Positions 24,358 through 35,672 of a DNA stretch of 64,000 bases are shown one piece after another. Origin of the DNA: Capsicum annuum (taxonomy: Eukaryota > Streptophyta > Magnoliopsida > Solanales > Solanaceae); the NCBI RefSeq assembly GCF_002878395.1, contig NW_025825704.1, positions 346,631-410,630 of the forward strand. The letters run 5' to 3'. The notes under the pieces are model-generated. The model did not search any database. It saw nothing but the letters and a program-made list of their open reading frames with translations, and was not told where the DNA came from. The translations under genes were made by a program, and so were the position numbers. Numbering within the stretch: the stretch's first letter is position 1; each line of letters opens with the position of its first letter.

Positions 24358-24780
24358 CTAAGGATAGTGGGCCCGTATCTCACTCTCGATATCCCCAGTA
24401 GTCTCCTCTACTAGGAGATGCTTCCACTGAACCTTGAATACAGAAATCTCCCTTGTCCACAATTGCCTCACATTACAAGAAAAAATTAATATGGGATCCC
24501 CCACAAAGATCAACTGATCATCCAAGTGGACCGATTCCAATATAAGCACATGGGATGGATCAGGAATATACTTCTGTAACATAGAGACATGGAACAGAGG
24601 ATGAATAATGGTAGAGCCAGGAGGTAGAGCCAACTCATAGGCTACCTCACCATTTATGCAAAGAATCTCAAGAAGACAAATATAGATAGGGATAATCTTC
24701 CCCTTCCTCATATATCTCATCATACCTCTCATAGGTAAAACACAAAGGAATACCTGCTCATAAACTCTGATCTTAAGGTA
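24358..24780 (-). pseudogene. TE3 integrase tail with chromodomain
   Basis: The open frame 24,732-24,358 reads GEVAYELALPPG, IHPLFHVSMLQKYIPDPSHVL, VGDPILIF and REISVFKVQWKHLLVEETTGDIESEIRAHYP. The HPLFHVSML block and the VQWKH...E-T---IE block are the integrase GPY/F-type tail and a chromodomain with its usual Trp changed (TGD where TWE is expected). The TAG after AHYP replaces the normal QLF/HLF ending. Confidence 0.85.
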
Positions 24781-25560
24781 CGGAGTCTACAGTCGTCATA
24801 GGCCTTCTGCCTACTATGGGATGCCCTCAGCCTTTCCTGAATCACCCTAACTCAGTCCAATGAGTCCTAAGGAAAATCTATACCATAAGGTGTAACCTCG
24901 GAAGTGTCAAACCACCCTATAGGAGAACAACATCTCCTATTGTACGAAGCCTCACAAGGCGCCATCTCAATACTGTTGTTGTAGGAAAATTTTCTCAATG
25001 CTAAGTATTGATCCCACTAACCTCCAAAATCCATAATGCAGTGTCAAAACATATCCTCAAACACATGAATAATCTACTCGAACTAACCATCTGCATGTGG
25101 ATGAAAACCTATACTCAAATACACTCGAGTACCCATCTCTGCCTTAAATGCCCTCCAAAACCTCAAAGTAAACACGAAACCATGATCTTATTTGATAGAC
25201 ACAGGGACCCCATGCAAGCAAACTATCTCCTAAACATAAATTTGGGCTAATCGCTTAGCACTGAAGATCATCTGAATAGGAATAAAATGGGTCGACTTGG
25301 TCAAATGATCCACAATAAGCCAAATACCATCTTGACCACGAGAAGTAAGAGGCAAACCACTAATGATGTTCATGGTGAGACTTTCCCATTTACACTTGGG
25401 AATGTGCAATCTCAGAGCTAATCTGCCTAGACGCTGATGCTCAGCCTTAAACTGATGACAACAAAGTTAATAAGCCATGAAGTTATCCACATCTTTCTTT
25501 ATACCGTCCCACCAATAAATCAACCTCAAATCTCTATAAATCTTTGTGGTACCGGGTTAA
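24781..25560 (-). pseudogene. TE3 integrase catalytic core
   Basis: Minus-strand fragments read MNIISGLPLTSRGQDGIWLIVDHLTKSTHFIPIQM (25,375-25,270), EIVCLHGVPVSI, FWRAFKAEMGTRVYLSIGFHP, SIEMAPCEASYNRRCCSPIGWF and VIQERLRASHSRQKAYDD. The first catalytic Asp (usually MDF) is Asn here (MNI). The D of the DRD/DRG block has become DHG after a stop, and the Glu region reads VFEDMF. Multiple stops. The integrase zinc-binding region upstream (25,440-25,560) is only faintly readable. Confidence 0.82.
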
Positions 25561-26330
25561 ATAGAATATCTAGAGCTGTGAGCCTCATACAGAATTGACG
25601 AAATCAAGTTGTCAAGTCGGGGAATAGAAATATGACCCCAAAATCTTAAGATAACCTCAAAGTCTATAGTGAGTGTTCCTAACTATCCATTTCCTAATCA
25701 CGGAGAAGGCATAACTTACTATCCTCAAATTAACGGTCCCGAATCTACTAAACTAGTGAGGACCTCACCTTAACAAAAGCCAAAATCCTCGTAGGATCTA
25801 ACATATCAAGGCAAACCATCAAATTAGCAAAAGACTTGATGTCCTATGCCAAGGGAATCTGAGAAGATAATATACATGCGTACCCATACTCACTGCCTTG
25901 CATCTCAAGGAAGCCGCCACCATATTTTCCTCACAGGATGATACAAAATATAATTATCGTAGTTCTTTAGAAATTACATCCACCTATGCTGGCAAACATT
26001 TCTCACTAGGTCATAAGATACTGAAGACTATGATGATCAATGAAAATCTCACAATGTACACCATACAAGTAATGCCTTCAAATCTTGAGAGCAAAAACTA
26101 CCACCCCAACCTGAAATCATGAGTGGGATAGTTGCACTTATGTACCTTAAGATGTCTAGAAGCATAGGAAATGATACGACCCTTCTACATCAAAACACAA
26201 CCTAAACCAATACCAGAAGGATCATGAAATATTGTAAATCCCTTGCCCTCAATTGGAAGAGCTAACACTGGGGCTAAGGTGAGACAATCCTTGAGCTTTC
26301 CAAAGCTCAACTCACACTGCTCAAACTATC
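25561..26330 (-). pseudogene. TE3 RNase H region
   Basis: The minus strand near 26,230-26,180 reads FHDPSGIGLGCVLM, matching the first RNase H block (YSDASRVGLGCVLM in relatives). Further fragments run to 25,850. The short plus-strand ORF at 25,898-26,122 is its shadow. Heavily frameshifted. Confidence 0.7.
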
Positions 26331-27297
26331 AGAAAGGAACATTCTTTAGGGTTAATCTAGTCATAGGAGCTGATAAGGTAGCAAAACTCTCAACAAAGTG
26401 CCTATAATAACCAGCCAAACCAATAAAACTGCAGATCTTAGTCGGAGACGTAGGCCTAGCCCTATCATGAATCACCAAAATCTTAGTTGGGTCTACCATA
26501 ATACCCGTCTTAGACATCATATGCCCAAGAAAAGATACTAACTCAAGCAAAAACTTATACTTTGAGAACTTGACAAAAAGCACATGATCTCGCAAAACCT
26601 GGAGCTCAATCCTCTAATATTGCACATTCTCCTAACTACTCCTCAACTACATAGGTATATCATCAATGAACCCAATACAAAAAGAATCTAGATAAGGTAT
26701 CAACACACTATTCATCAAATCCTTAAATGAGGCTGGGGAATTAGTCAGCCTAAAAGACATTATAGTGATCATAATGGGGCCTAAAGGTTTTCTTCAGAAT
26801 ATCCTCATCCTGAATCCTCAAGTGATGATAATTACACCTCAAATCTATCATAGAAAACACTGCTGCACCAGGAAGCAGGTTGAAAAATTCAATAATACGA
26901 GGAATAGGATAACGGTTCTTCAACATCACCATGTTAAGCTGCCTTTAATCAATACACATCTGCATTGAACCTTCTTTCTTCTTTACAATTAAAATAGGGG
27001 CTTCCTACGGGGACACACTCGATCTAATGAACCCTTGCTAAGAAGATCGTGAAGCTGAGAGTTCATCTCTTTAAGTTCTGCAGGATCCATACGGTAAGGT
27101 GCCATAGAAATAGGTCAGGTATCAGGCTTAAGGTCAATAGCAAACTCAATGTCACGGCCAGGAGGAATACCAGGCAGATTGTCAGGAAACACATCAGGAT
27201 ACTTACACATAATAGGAACAAATTCAAGCGTCAGCCTCTCTACATATGTATTACATACATAAGAGAGATAAGACTCGCAACCCCTTAAAATAAGCAA
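26329..27297 (-). pseudogene. TE3 reverse transcriptase
   Basis: Three open minus-strand segments are consecutive: DVFPDNLPGIPPGRDIEFAIDL (27,200-27,120), VMLKNRYPIPRIIEFFNLLPGAAVFSMIDLR (26,932-26,830) and LFVKFSKYKF...SFLGHMMSKTGIMVDPTKI...SFIGLAGYYRHFVESFATLSAPMTRLT (26,595-26,329). The catalytic FIDD is readable at 26,659-26,670. These are the fingers/palm and connection blocks of Ty3/gypsy RT. Frameshifts separate them. Confidence 0.87.
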
Positions 27298-27800
27298 TTT
27301 AGCACAAATATAAGAAATAATCCCATTGGCTTATGGCTAATCGATCCCTACCACACGATTAGGGGTATGCAGGGCATGGCTATGGTAAAAGTCTTGGCAA
27401 AAAAATTTATGACCGCAAAAAAGTGGGATAAAAAGTCCATGCCCAAAATCACATAAAAATCCAACATACCTAGAATAATAAAATCAGTTGTAAGTATCAA
27501 CATCGTTAACTGTCACAACAGATGATCTGAGTACCTAATCCACTATTAAAGAATCACCTATGAGAGTAGATATGCATAATGGTACAGATAATAAATCATT
27601 GGACATGTCCAACCATGGTTAATAATAAGTACAAATATAAGATTTAGTGGATCTAGGATCAAATAAAGAAAGAGCTAACTTGCGCCACACTAATATCGTA
27701 CTTGTCACTACTGCATCCAATTTCTCAATCTCAGGGCTAGTAGGTACTGCATACAACCAACCACGCTCACTACCTGGCTAGTCACCTAACTAAACTTCTA
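27298..27800 (-). pseudogene. TE3 aspartic protease region
   Basis: The minus strand reads LALSLFDPRSTKSYICTYY near 27,690-27,620. The catalytic block DPGST of this clade is DPRST here (27,646-27,660), so the essential Gly is lost. The C-terminal ILGMDWL-type motif is only partly readable near 27,420-27,470. The frame is open only in short pieces. Confidence 0.72.
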
Positions 27801-27852
27801 CCCTGCCTAGCTGAGTACCACCTTCAGTACCCTGGTATCCACCTCTACGACC

Positions 27853-28744
27853 TCACAAAACACCTCTACCTAATTGATGAACTACCTTAGTGGGAATAGC
27901 TCCTTGGGCTAAAAAAAATATCACCCCGCGACTAGGGCACTCTATTGAGAAATAACCAGGAAGCCTAAAAGTAAAGCAAGGCTCATGCAAATAACTAGAA
28001 CTCACAAATCCAGTTGATCTAGCATAGCTATCATGCCTAGCATGGCCCACAGATGAAACCCTTAAAAACTGATCACCACTCTTACTAGGGCACTCGCTAG
28101 CAATAAATTAATCCTCATCAGTGGTCTGAAGAGCTGCCTGAACTGGTCGACTAGTCTAACTCTAAGGCCAAAAATATGGATACAGAGGATGTCCAACATA
28201 AGGAATACCACCTCTAACTCATGAACTACTAAGGTTCCCAATAAATTTGCTTTGATACTTGGGCCTCTCATCATGGCCCTTACCCTGTATATCCTTCATC
28301 ACTCTATCATGATCAGCAGCCTTAGAAAAGTCCGTACACACAACAACAAAACTCTAAGTATCATTTAGAATAAAAAGTCACAATCCTCTCACAAAGTAGC
28401 AAACTATCTCATACTCAATATGTAAGATAGAAGTTGCATGTCTAGCCAACTCATAGAAATGAGCCTCATACTCAGCAACTTTCATAAAACCCTACTCCAA
28501 TCTAGAGAACTAATCTCTCAAATTATCTCTAAGGATATGCGGCATAAACATCTTCAAGAATATCTTAGAGAACTGAGCCCAAGAGAGGGGGAAAGATTTA
28601 ACTGGTATGGAACTCAAAAAACCCTTCCACCAGTGTCTAGCAGACAAGTCCAACTGAAATGTAGTGTATTCCACACCACAATCCTCAACAAGGCTTATCC
28701 GTACAAACAGTCAGAAACTCAACTGGTCTAGAACTCACAATACC
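27853..28744 (-). pseudogene. TE3 gag C-terminal half with CCHC, second copy (X')
   Basis: The open piece 28,050-27,853 contains HEPCFTFRLPGYFSIECPSRG, a CCHC knuckle in which the second Cys is Phe and the His is Tyr. The next piece (28,274-28,062) and upstream fragments to 28,740 match, with many substitutions, the gag segment at 29,603-30,260. TE3 therefore contains this part of gag twice, with fragment G in between. Only this copy is followed by the knuckle and protease. Confidence 0.75.
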
Positions 28745-29602
28745 CTTCTTTTGAAGATGGCCTTAAGCTTTCTAGAGTTTGGAGCGTTCAACCATCAAAC
28801 CCATGTGGTTATTTGAGTCGTTCACTCATAAATCCCAACCAAGTTAGCATAGAAATGTTAAAACCCACCAACATGTACTACTAAATATAAGCTAATAATA
28901 ACAAACTACACACACTATTAGCCATTATTCACACATAACCCCAAGAGTGTGATCTAGTTATACATAATATTAATAAGCATAGATATACCCAGAACCTCCA
29001 TTGAAATGACTTTTTTGAAGATTAAGTGAATGTTACTTGAAATATGGCACTCCCACTGATAAACAATGGAAGTGAGCTAATCCTCCAACTAAAAAGTCTT
29101 CAATGTATTATTCACCCAAAATTTATACAATATTTTCTTCTCCAAGTATGGAGTCTATGAAATCAATAGCTAAACATATAATTGGGGAATATGGAATATC
29201 AAGAATGACTTAGGGTTTGAGTCTTTTTGCCAAAAAATTTGGATCAGCCATGCGCATTTTAAGATTTGCCCTTGGGCTGCCATTTTTTGCTAAACTGCAA
29301 TTACGCGGGTCTGGTCGTGACTGCGGTTTTACGGTCGTGAATATCTTCTGTAACCGCAATTCCTTGACTACCACGACCGCAGTAACTAAGGCTAGCTCTT
29401 AATCTAAGTCTTTGACTTCACTTTCTTGCTCCCTTTTGATTATTTCAATATCCAATCCACATATTTCTATCGTTTTAACTCTATGCTAGCAGAGAGTGGA
29501 TATTAGTTCATTTACTCACAAATATGTCTCATTTATTCATTCAAAACAAGGTAATGTACATGAATTTTGAGTGCGGATGAGTGGTAAAATTGTTGCTCAT
29601 CA
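28745..29602 (-). mobile_element. Fragment G: partial Tat/Athila-type LTR inside TE3 gag
   Basis: On the minus strand it starts TGATGAGCAACAATTTTACC (29,602) and follows LTR C (46,813 downward) in order: the GTGGTAAA start, the CATTTATACATTC region, the CTCCTTTTGATT run, the CG-rich block (29,270-29,400, with TTACGGTCGTGAATA, TTACGCGGGTCTGG and CACGACCGCAG), and the transcribed part to about 28,780. Only the first half of the LTR is present; the other end stops abruptly at about 28,745. It is flanked by duplicated gag sequence. Confidence 0.65.
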
Positions 29603-30675
29603 CCTTACTAGGGCGACCGCTAGCAATAAACTGATCCCCATCAGTGGTCTAAAGAGGTGCCTGAACTGGTCAACTAGTCTGAATCTGAGGCTGAAAAGAT
29701 GGCTATGGAGGATGTTCAACATAAGGAATACCTTCTCTAAATCGTGAACTACTACGACTCCCACAAAATCTACCCTAATACTTAGGCCTCTTATCGCTGC
29801 CCTTACACTGCATGTCCTTTATCACTCTAGCATGATCATCAACCTCAGCAAAGGTCCTACCACAACAACCAAACTCTGAGTAACCATTCGAATAAGAAGG
29901 CTAAATTCTCTCACATAGCATCAAACTCTCTCATACTCAGTATCAATGATAAAAGTTGCATATCTAGCTAACTCATGAAAACGAGCCTCATACTCAACTA
30001 CTATCATAGAACCTTGCTCCAATCTAGAGAACTGATCTGTCAAATGATTTTTAATAACACGTCGCATAAACTTCTCCAAGAATATCTTGGAGAACTGAGG
30101 CAAAGAGAGAGATAGAAAGATCCAACTACTCTAGAACTCACAAAACCCTTCCACTAATTTCTAGAAAACAAGTCCTACTCAAATATGGTGTAGTCTAAAC
30201 CACGAGCCTCAACAAGCCTGAACCCACAAAGCATATCCTCACAAGCAGTCTAAAACTCAAATGCATCCTCTACAGGAGCACCAAAAAATATAGGTGGATC
30301 CAACCTCAAGCACCTACCCATCATCTTCTGCTCCTCCGCAGACATAGCAAGATGGGTCACAAGTGTTTGAACGACTGTCGGCTGAACAACTACCGGAATA
30401 GGAGGAACCTCAGCTTCAGGATCTGCAGCAGGCTGCACTCCTGCTCTAGTAGTCTGTAAATAATTAATAATACCCAATAGCAAAACTAAAGCATCCCTAA
30501 GTAAATAAAAGGTAATGAATCCTTTTGGAGCCTGGGCTGGTCCCTGGACCACCACTGGTTGAGCTAGAGGAGTCTCTAGCTCAGCTTCAAGAATAGGATC
30601 CTGAGAAGGTACACCCTGATCCCTAACTAGGGACACATAACGAATTTGGGTCTCAGGACCCTTTTCACGTATCAC
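29603..30675 (-). pseudogene. TE3 gag N-terminal part, first copy (includes X)
   Basis: The open frame 30,675-30,250 carries a Pro/Ala/Val-rich N-terminus and ends EEQKMMGRCLRLDPPIFFGAPVEDAFEF, the typical entry to the retrotrans_gag domain. The piece 30,103-29,921 reads MPQFSKIFLEKFMRRVIKNHLTDQFSRLEQGSMIVVEYEARFHELARYAT, the core of the domain. The remaining bases to 29,603 duplicate 28,079-28,740. The initiating Met at 30,675 is an open-frame boundary, not a proven start. Confidence 0.8.
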
Positions 30676-30865
30676 TGAATCATGTGTACTGGGTATCTAC
30701 GAAAGAGTAAAGTCAATAGAATATCCTACAAACCAACTCAGACTCTTAGCACAATATGAGTGAAATAATTGAAGGACTCCTAAGAATGTCTCACAGCCTC
30801 CCAAAGATAGGAAATGAATGTCAAAGTTCTGATCCACAGGACTCTGTTAGACACTTACTCTTTGG
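30676..30865 (-). other. TE3 leader with deletion of LTR end and PBS
   Basis: No TGGTATCAGAGC-type PBS and no TGTCACGACC LTR end are found between gag and the LTR remnant. The sequence passes from leader-like DNA straight into the 39-bp repeat region of the LTR at about 30,855-30,866. Roughly the last 2 kb of the 5' LTR, judged from the 3' LTR, plus the PBS are missing. Confidence 0.6.
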
Positions 30866-32754
30866 GATTCACCAGGCATCATCATAACATCATTACCTCT
30901 TTTGCATTCACCAAGTATCATTATAACATCAACATATCCTCTAGATTCACCGAGTATCAATATAACATCTACATATCCTACAAATTCAGCGGGCATCGTC
31001 ATACCATTAATATATATAGTAAAATAAATAAAAATTTATAAGCCACAATAATAGAGTAATAGGGATGTAATGTAACAAATACCATCATATTTTACTACTG
31101 ATCATCACGACATAATATAGGTAGAAGCATGAGAATGAGTATCTAAATGATATACATAATCACCACTTTTCCAAGACTATCTATATCATGATAACAAGAT
31201 AATAAATCAAGTATACACATTATCAAACCATTAACCATATGCATAAACCGACAATTGGGTCTAACCACAATAATCTCAATAATGTAATTTAGACGTTCAT
31301 CAATTATCTAGGTTTTTAACGGATTTCATAGTTCAAGCTTAAGGCGGGTCAAGTCCTACTCCTAAATCCCAAGAATGCCAAAGTTCACTACCACAAGACT
31401 AACATCTAATCATATTTAGTCTAATTTATCTAAATCACATCATAAGGGCTAATCATTGCTTAATAATACTATAAGGGAAATCTTCTTCAAGTATTCTTTC
31501 TAAGTAAACCAAAACACCAAGGCCATTTCCTAACTAAGAAATATTTAGGTCAACATACCCTTAAAGTTAGGGACAAATATCATTATAAACTATTGAAACA
31601 ACTAAATTATTTTCCAACTATTGACGAAACTACTAGTTGAACTATTGAAGGCTCTAGATTAAGGGTCAAGCATCACACTTTGCATGTTCAATAACCTATA
31701 AGAAACAAATAATCCCAAATATCACCATTCAACCATTTATCATCTAAACCCCGCTCAATTTCATAAGATATCAACAATTATACTTCTATCAAGCTTAATC
31801 TAAATACAAGTAAGCCTATCATACCTTCAGTCCAAGCAACTCATGAACCAAAAAACCTTTTCCTTTCCTTTTCTTGAAGCTTCTTCTTACACGAGCCATG
31901 CCATCAATAATACAATTTAAGCATTGAAACAAGAATAAAAATTCCCATTATGGCACCATTGTGCCATGGGTTAGAAAATGACACCAAACACCCAAGTGGG
32001 TTCTGCCTTCAGAAAATGACTTTGCGAGACCAACCATTGTTCAACTATCATTAAGGAGTTATAACCCTAAAGAAATTTGAGCAAATTAATCACATTTATG
32101 TCTATAATTAAGCCTCATAGACTTGGGGGTTTGGGGTCTAGAAATCATGAATTTAACATCAATTAGAAGGAATCTTACCTTTAAATTCATAGCAAGATTC
32201 GATTTCACAATTTTTTTAAGCTCCTAATCAACCCACAAGACTCATATGGAAGATTTTACATTCCATTAGAGTTAATAGATCAACGGGGAGACACAATATG
32301 GAGAAAGTTTTGGGCAAGACAACCTTTAAATAGGCGCGCCCAGCTCTCAGGTCTCATGGTCATGCCCAGCGCCTATCACCACGGTCACGATATTTCCTTC
32401 TATGCTAGGTATGGCTAATGCTTGGAACTGGGTTCTGGGCTTTAAAAAATGCCTTAAGATGCATCTGGAGTCCAATTCGAGCAAATAAGATATGTAACCA
32501 CATAGATTTTGACGTTCTGAATGTGTTGGCAAAGTCGGATTTTGCATTAAGGTTGTTTTACTAGAGTATTATCTTAGTGGTTAATTAGGTCCAACAAAAA
32601 CTTCAAATTGAGAAAGTGGCTCTATAAACTAAATGAACTGCTAGGTAACCGATCTATCAGTTTTGGCAAGTCAATAATGACTTAGGGCAGCTATGGAGAA
32701 GCTCTATTAGTGAAATAAACTAGAATACAGACAATAACTTGAAGTGTCTTTACA
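30866..32754 (-). repeat. TE3 5' LTR, truncated
   Basis: Pairs with about 22,440-24,289, for example the AATAATAGAGTAATAGGGATG run at 31,040 and 22,580 and the CTTTCCTTT/CTTGAAGCTTCTTCTT run at 31,870 and 23,390. It ends on the plus strand TGTCTTTACA at 32,754, directly before the ATTTA target copy. The CG-richer block lies at about 32,330-32,410. Divergence from the 3' copy is high by eye. Confidence 0.83.
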
Positions 32755-32955
32755 ATTTACTAGGATTTATGATTCAATACCAATTCCTTAATAGCGATAG
32801 CTCAAAAATAAGAATATGATCCTAATATTAAAACAAACTACTTGATAATTGAACCAACAATTTAGGCATGTTAGAAATGACCTACAGCTATTGTTGGGTA
32901 GCTTGAAATGCTGAAAATGTGAAAAATTAAGGAAATGACCTAGAGGGTAATTACA
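32755..32955 (-). repeat. Element B 3' LTR, first piece
   Basis: On the minus strand it starts TGTAATTACCCTCTAGGTC at 32,955, aligning with element A's LTR start TGTAATGAACC at 3976, and continues through GTAGGTCATTTCTAACATGC (compare A near 4048). TE3 then interrupts it. The first five bases, ATTTA, are the TE3 target copy. Confidence 0.62.
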
Positions 32956-34640
32956 ACCCACCACAAAATCTATAGCAATATTCTCCCATTTTCACTCAAG
33001 CATGGACATTCTCCAAAATAATTCCATAGGTTTTTTATGCTTATACTTCACCTATCTGAAACACCAAACGATATATACTGGGATGCTAGAGTTTGAAACT
33101 CTCTAGGCAAATGTTACGTGAAGGCTCTAAGAAAGGAAAAACTGACCATGTTAGACTTCTCTCAATAATACTGATATTCATATCATATTTTTTTAGCAAT
33201 TCCATCCTTCTCTACCACCTTAGAGTTAAATCTCTCTAAGTAAACACATTTTGTAGGCTACAATAGTTTGTGATTACCTCACACTTGACACCATAATGAT
33301 AGTGGCTCTAAATATTTAGTACAAACACTACCGCTGCCTGCTCCGCATAATAGGTCAATAATTCTTTTCAAGAGCATTTATATAGTTCAATACACAAGAA
33401 ATGACATACTTATGCTTCATTAACATAGCATCCAATCCTAAAAGCAAAGAGTTATAAAACACTATAAAATCCTTACCTTCAACTGACAGAGAAATAATAG
33501 GAGCGATGGTCAATAATGTTTTCTACCTTGAGAGCTCTGCTCACAATAATCTGACTAAACAAAAGGTACTTCTTTTTTAGTTAATCTATTCAAATGTGTC
33601 GATATTGATGAATAGTTATTGCAAAAGCTGTGGTAGTAGCTAGCAAGACCCAAAAACTCCATACTTTAGTCACTAAGCTAGGCCTAGTCCAACTATTAAT
33701 TACCTTAATCTTTTGCTGATCCATCATCACACTTTTTTTCTAAATGACATGCCTGTGAAAGAAGCAAAAAATAACTAGAACCATATTTCAACAACTTCGC
33801 ATACAATTACTTATCTTTTAGAATCCCCAACAAAAAGAAAAGATGACCTGCATAGTACTTCTTACCCTTAGAGTGAACTGAGAAGTTATAAATGAAAAGA
33901 ATAACAAAAGAAACCAAATATAACTTAAAGATTTCATTCATCAAGCTCATAAATGTCATCAACACATTATCCAACACAAAGTATAGTACAAAAAACTTAT
34001 AATGGCCATACCGAGTTTTAAATATTTTCTTTGGTATATCCTTTGCCTTAATTTTTAGCTGATGATAACCTAACCATAAGTAAAGTTTGGAAAATACTGT
34101 TGAGTCCTATAACTAGTCAAATAGATTTATGCAAGACAAAGGATATGTATCTCTGGTGGAAACCTTATTCAATTGTGTATGATATATACGAATTCTCATG
34201 CGACCATCATTCTTGTTAACAAACATTGCAAGATCAGTCTAAGGTAAAGAATTTTGATGAATAAATCAACTGTTAAGTAACTCCTGTAATTAAGTTTTGA
34301 GAACCAACAACTCTATTGGAGCCATCTAAGAGTAAGAAATAAAAATAGGGTAACTACCCGACTCTAACTCAATGTAATAATTAATATCTCTATCTAGAGG
34401 CATACCCAATAAATCTGAAGTGAAACTTCTGAAATTCAAAAATCATTGGAATTAACTCTATCAAAGGGAGCCCCACACTTGCATCCAAGAGATGTGCTAA
34501 AATATTGAACACCCAAAACTTCCTAGCCTAGACGAATGATATAATTTTCACCGGTTTGGTCTTATACACTCCTTCTCACTCTAGTTCATCCATCCAAGGA
34601 GAGTAACTACCATAGAATTATAGTGTAAGATAGCACGATA
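32956..34640 (-). pseudogene. Element B pol remnant (RT to start of integrase)
   Basis: Minus-strand fragments read KTRYGHYKFFVLCVG (near 34,020), CVDDIYELDE, and LLPQLLQ/INIDTFE (near 33,600), following the RT and connection blocks of Ty3/gypsy elements in order. At the downstream end WENIAIDFVVG (about 32,990-32,960) matches the first catalytic block of integrase, and the LTR begins immediately after. Most of integrase and the PPT are therefore deleted. Very decayed. Confidence 0.6.
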
Positions 34641-34649
34641 GGGAGATAA

Positions 34650-34895
34650 CTAGGTCATACCTAAAATTACATCAACTTTTGTGATATCATAAATAATTAA
34701 ATATACCCTTGATTGAAAACCCACAAACAACATAGAAAAAGAATAATAAACATGGGTTACTACTATAGACTCACCAATCGAGGTAGATATATATAGATGA
34801 TTTTCAGGTAAATCACTAACAAATTTAATACCCATAGTAATATTTATAGATACATAAGAATAGGTAGACCCTAGATAAAATAAAACAGAAGCCAT
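34650..34895 (-). pseudogene. Element B aspartic protease
   Basis: The open frame reads MASVLFYLGSTYSYVS, HLYISTSIGESIVV and VYLIIYDITKVDVILGMT. The order and spacing match plant Ty3/gypsy protease (VLFDPGSTYSYVS ... VSTPVGDS ... VDFDVILGMDW), but the catalytic Asp-Pro has become Tyr-Leu, so it would be inactive. Length, about 80 codons, covers most of the domain. Confidence 0.8.
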
Positions 34896-35169
34896 TTGGT
34901 CACAAAATAAAGTGATACATGTAGTAATAACATTCGAAACATTGATATTAGTCTTTCATGAAAAGGCATAACGGTGAGCCCAATAAATAATATAATCTAA
35001 ATCCCTACCTGGTTGCGCTTCTTCCCTTACACAACCATTTTCTTAACTACCTCAACTATCATGTTGATTCCCTCATATATCCTTTTGATGACCCTATATT
35101 CCCTTATCCTTCTCTACCTTCTAATATTATAGCTCGAGTCTATCGCTGCATCAAACTACCTGCATGCCT

Positions 35170-35672
35170 CAATAGACACTCACTTTTAAAATGACCGACA
35201 ACACCAAAATAATAATATCCCCCTTGAGAGAAGGACAACTGGTGGAAAAGTAATAATCCTCTTTGCACCTCATAATATGTGACTTAGAAGAAGCCTTAGC
35301 AAGACCCATATTAGAAGCTGGAATAGGACCTCTTAGTTGACATATTAACCCGACTCAATTTCCTAAACCCTTCCAACTTCTTCATATAATCCAAAAGCTC
35401 ATTAAATGTTTTCCGTGTAAAAATAATATGAACAGAAAACCCTAAAGATCAATTTCAAACCTTTGGTGAAAATTCAAACCCTTAACTCTTCAGTGGTAAA
35501 ACATTGAGTAACATAGTGAGATAAGGCATGAAACTTTGTCTCATAGGCTGCAGCTACCATGTCACCTTGTTTCAAAAATAGAAACTCATCCTATATATAA
35601 TCACAAAGGGTCTGGCGCATATACTTCCCTAGAAACAAAATATGAAATTGGTCCCAAGATAATGGAGGTAAG
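35170..35672 (-). pseudogene. Element B gag, C-terminal part with decayed CCHC
   Basis: Begins at the F insertion with LPPLSWDQFHILFLGKYMRQTL, then DEFLFLKQGDMVAAAYETKFHALSHYV and FTTEELRV, the core of the retrotrans_gag domain. The knuckle near 35,225-35,176 reads YYFGVVGHFKSEC, with both leading Cys lost. The 5' half of the same gag lies at 38,417-39,051, on the other side of solo LTR F. Confidence 0.75.

Larger units (their letters stand above)
20433..32754 (-). mobile_element. TE3: Ty3/gypsy chromovirus, degenerate and rearranged
   Basis: Bounded by a perfect 5-bp target duplication ATTTA (20,428-20,432 and 32,755-32,759). In its own orientation: 5' LTR missing its 3' part (32,754 to about 30,850), gag, a foreign LTR fragment G, a second partial gag, CCHC, protease, RT, RNase H, integrase, chromodomain, 3' LTR (24,289 to 20,433). 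LTR ends are TGTAATGAC...GGTCGTGACA. The two LTRs are clearly more diverged than those of TE2, so it is probably older. It sits in the LTR of element B. Confidence 0.88.
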
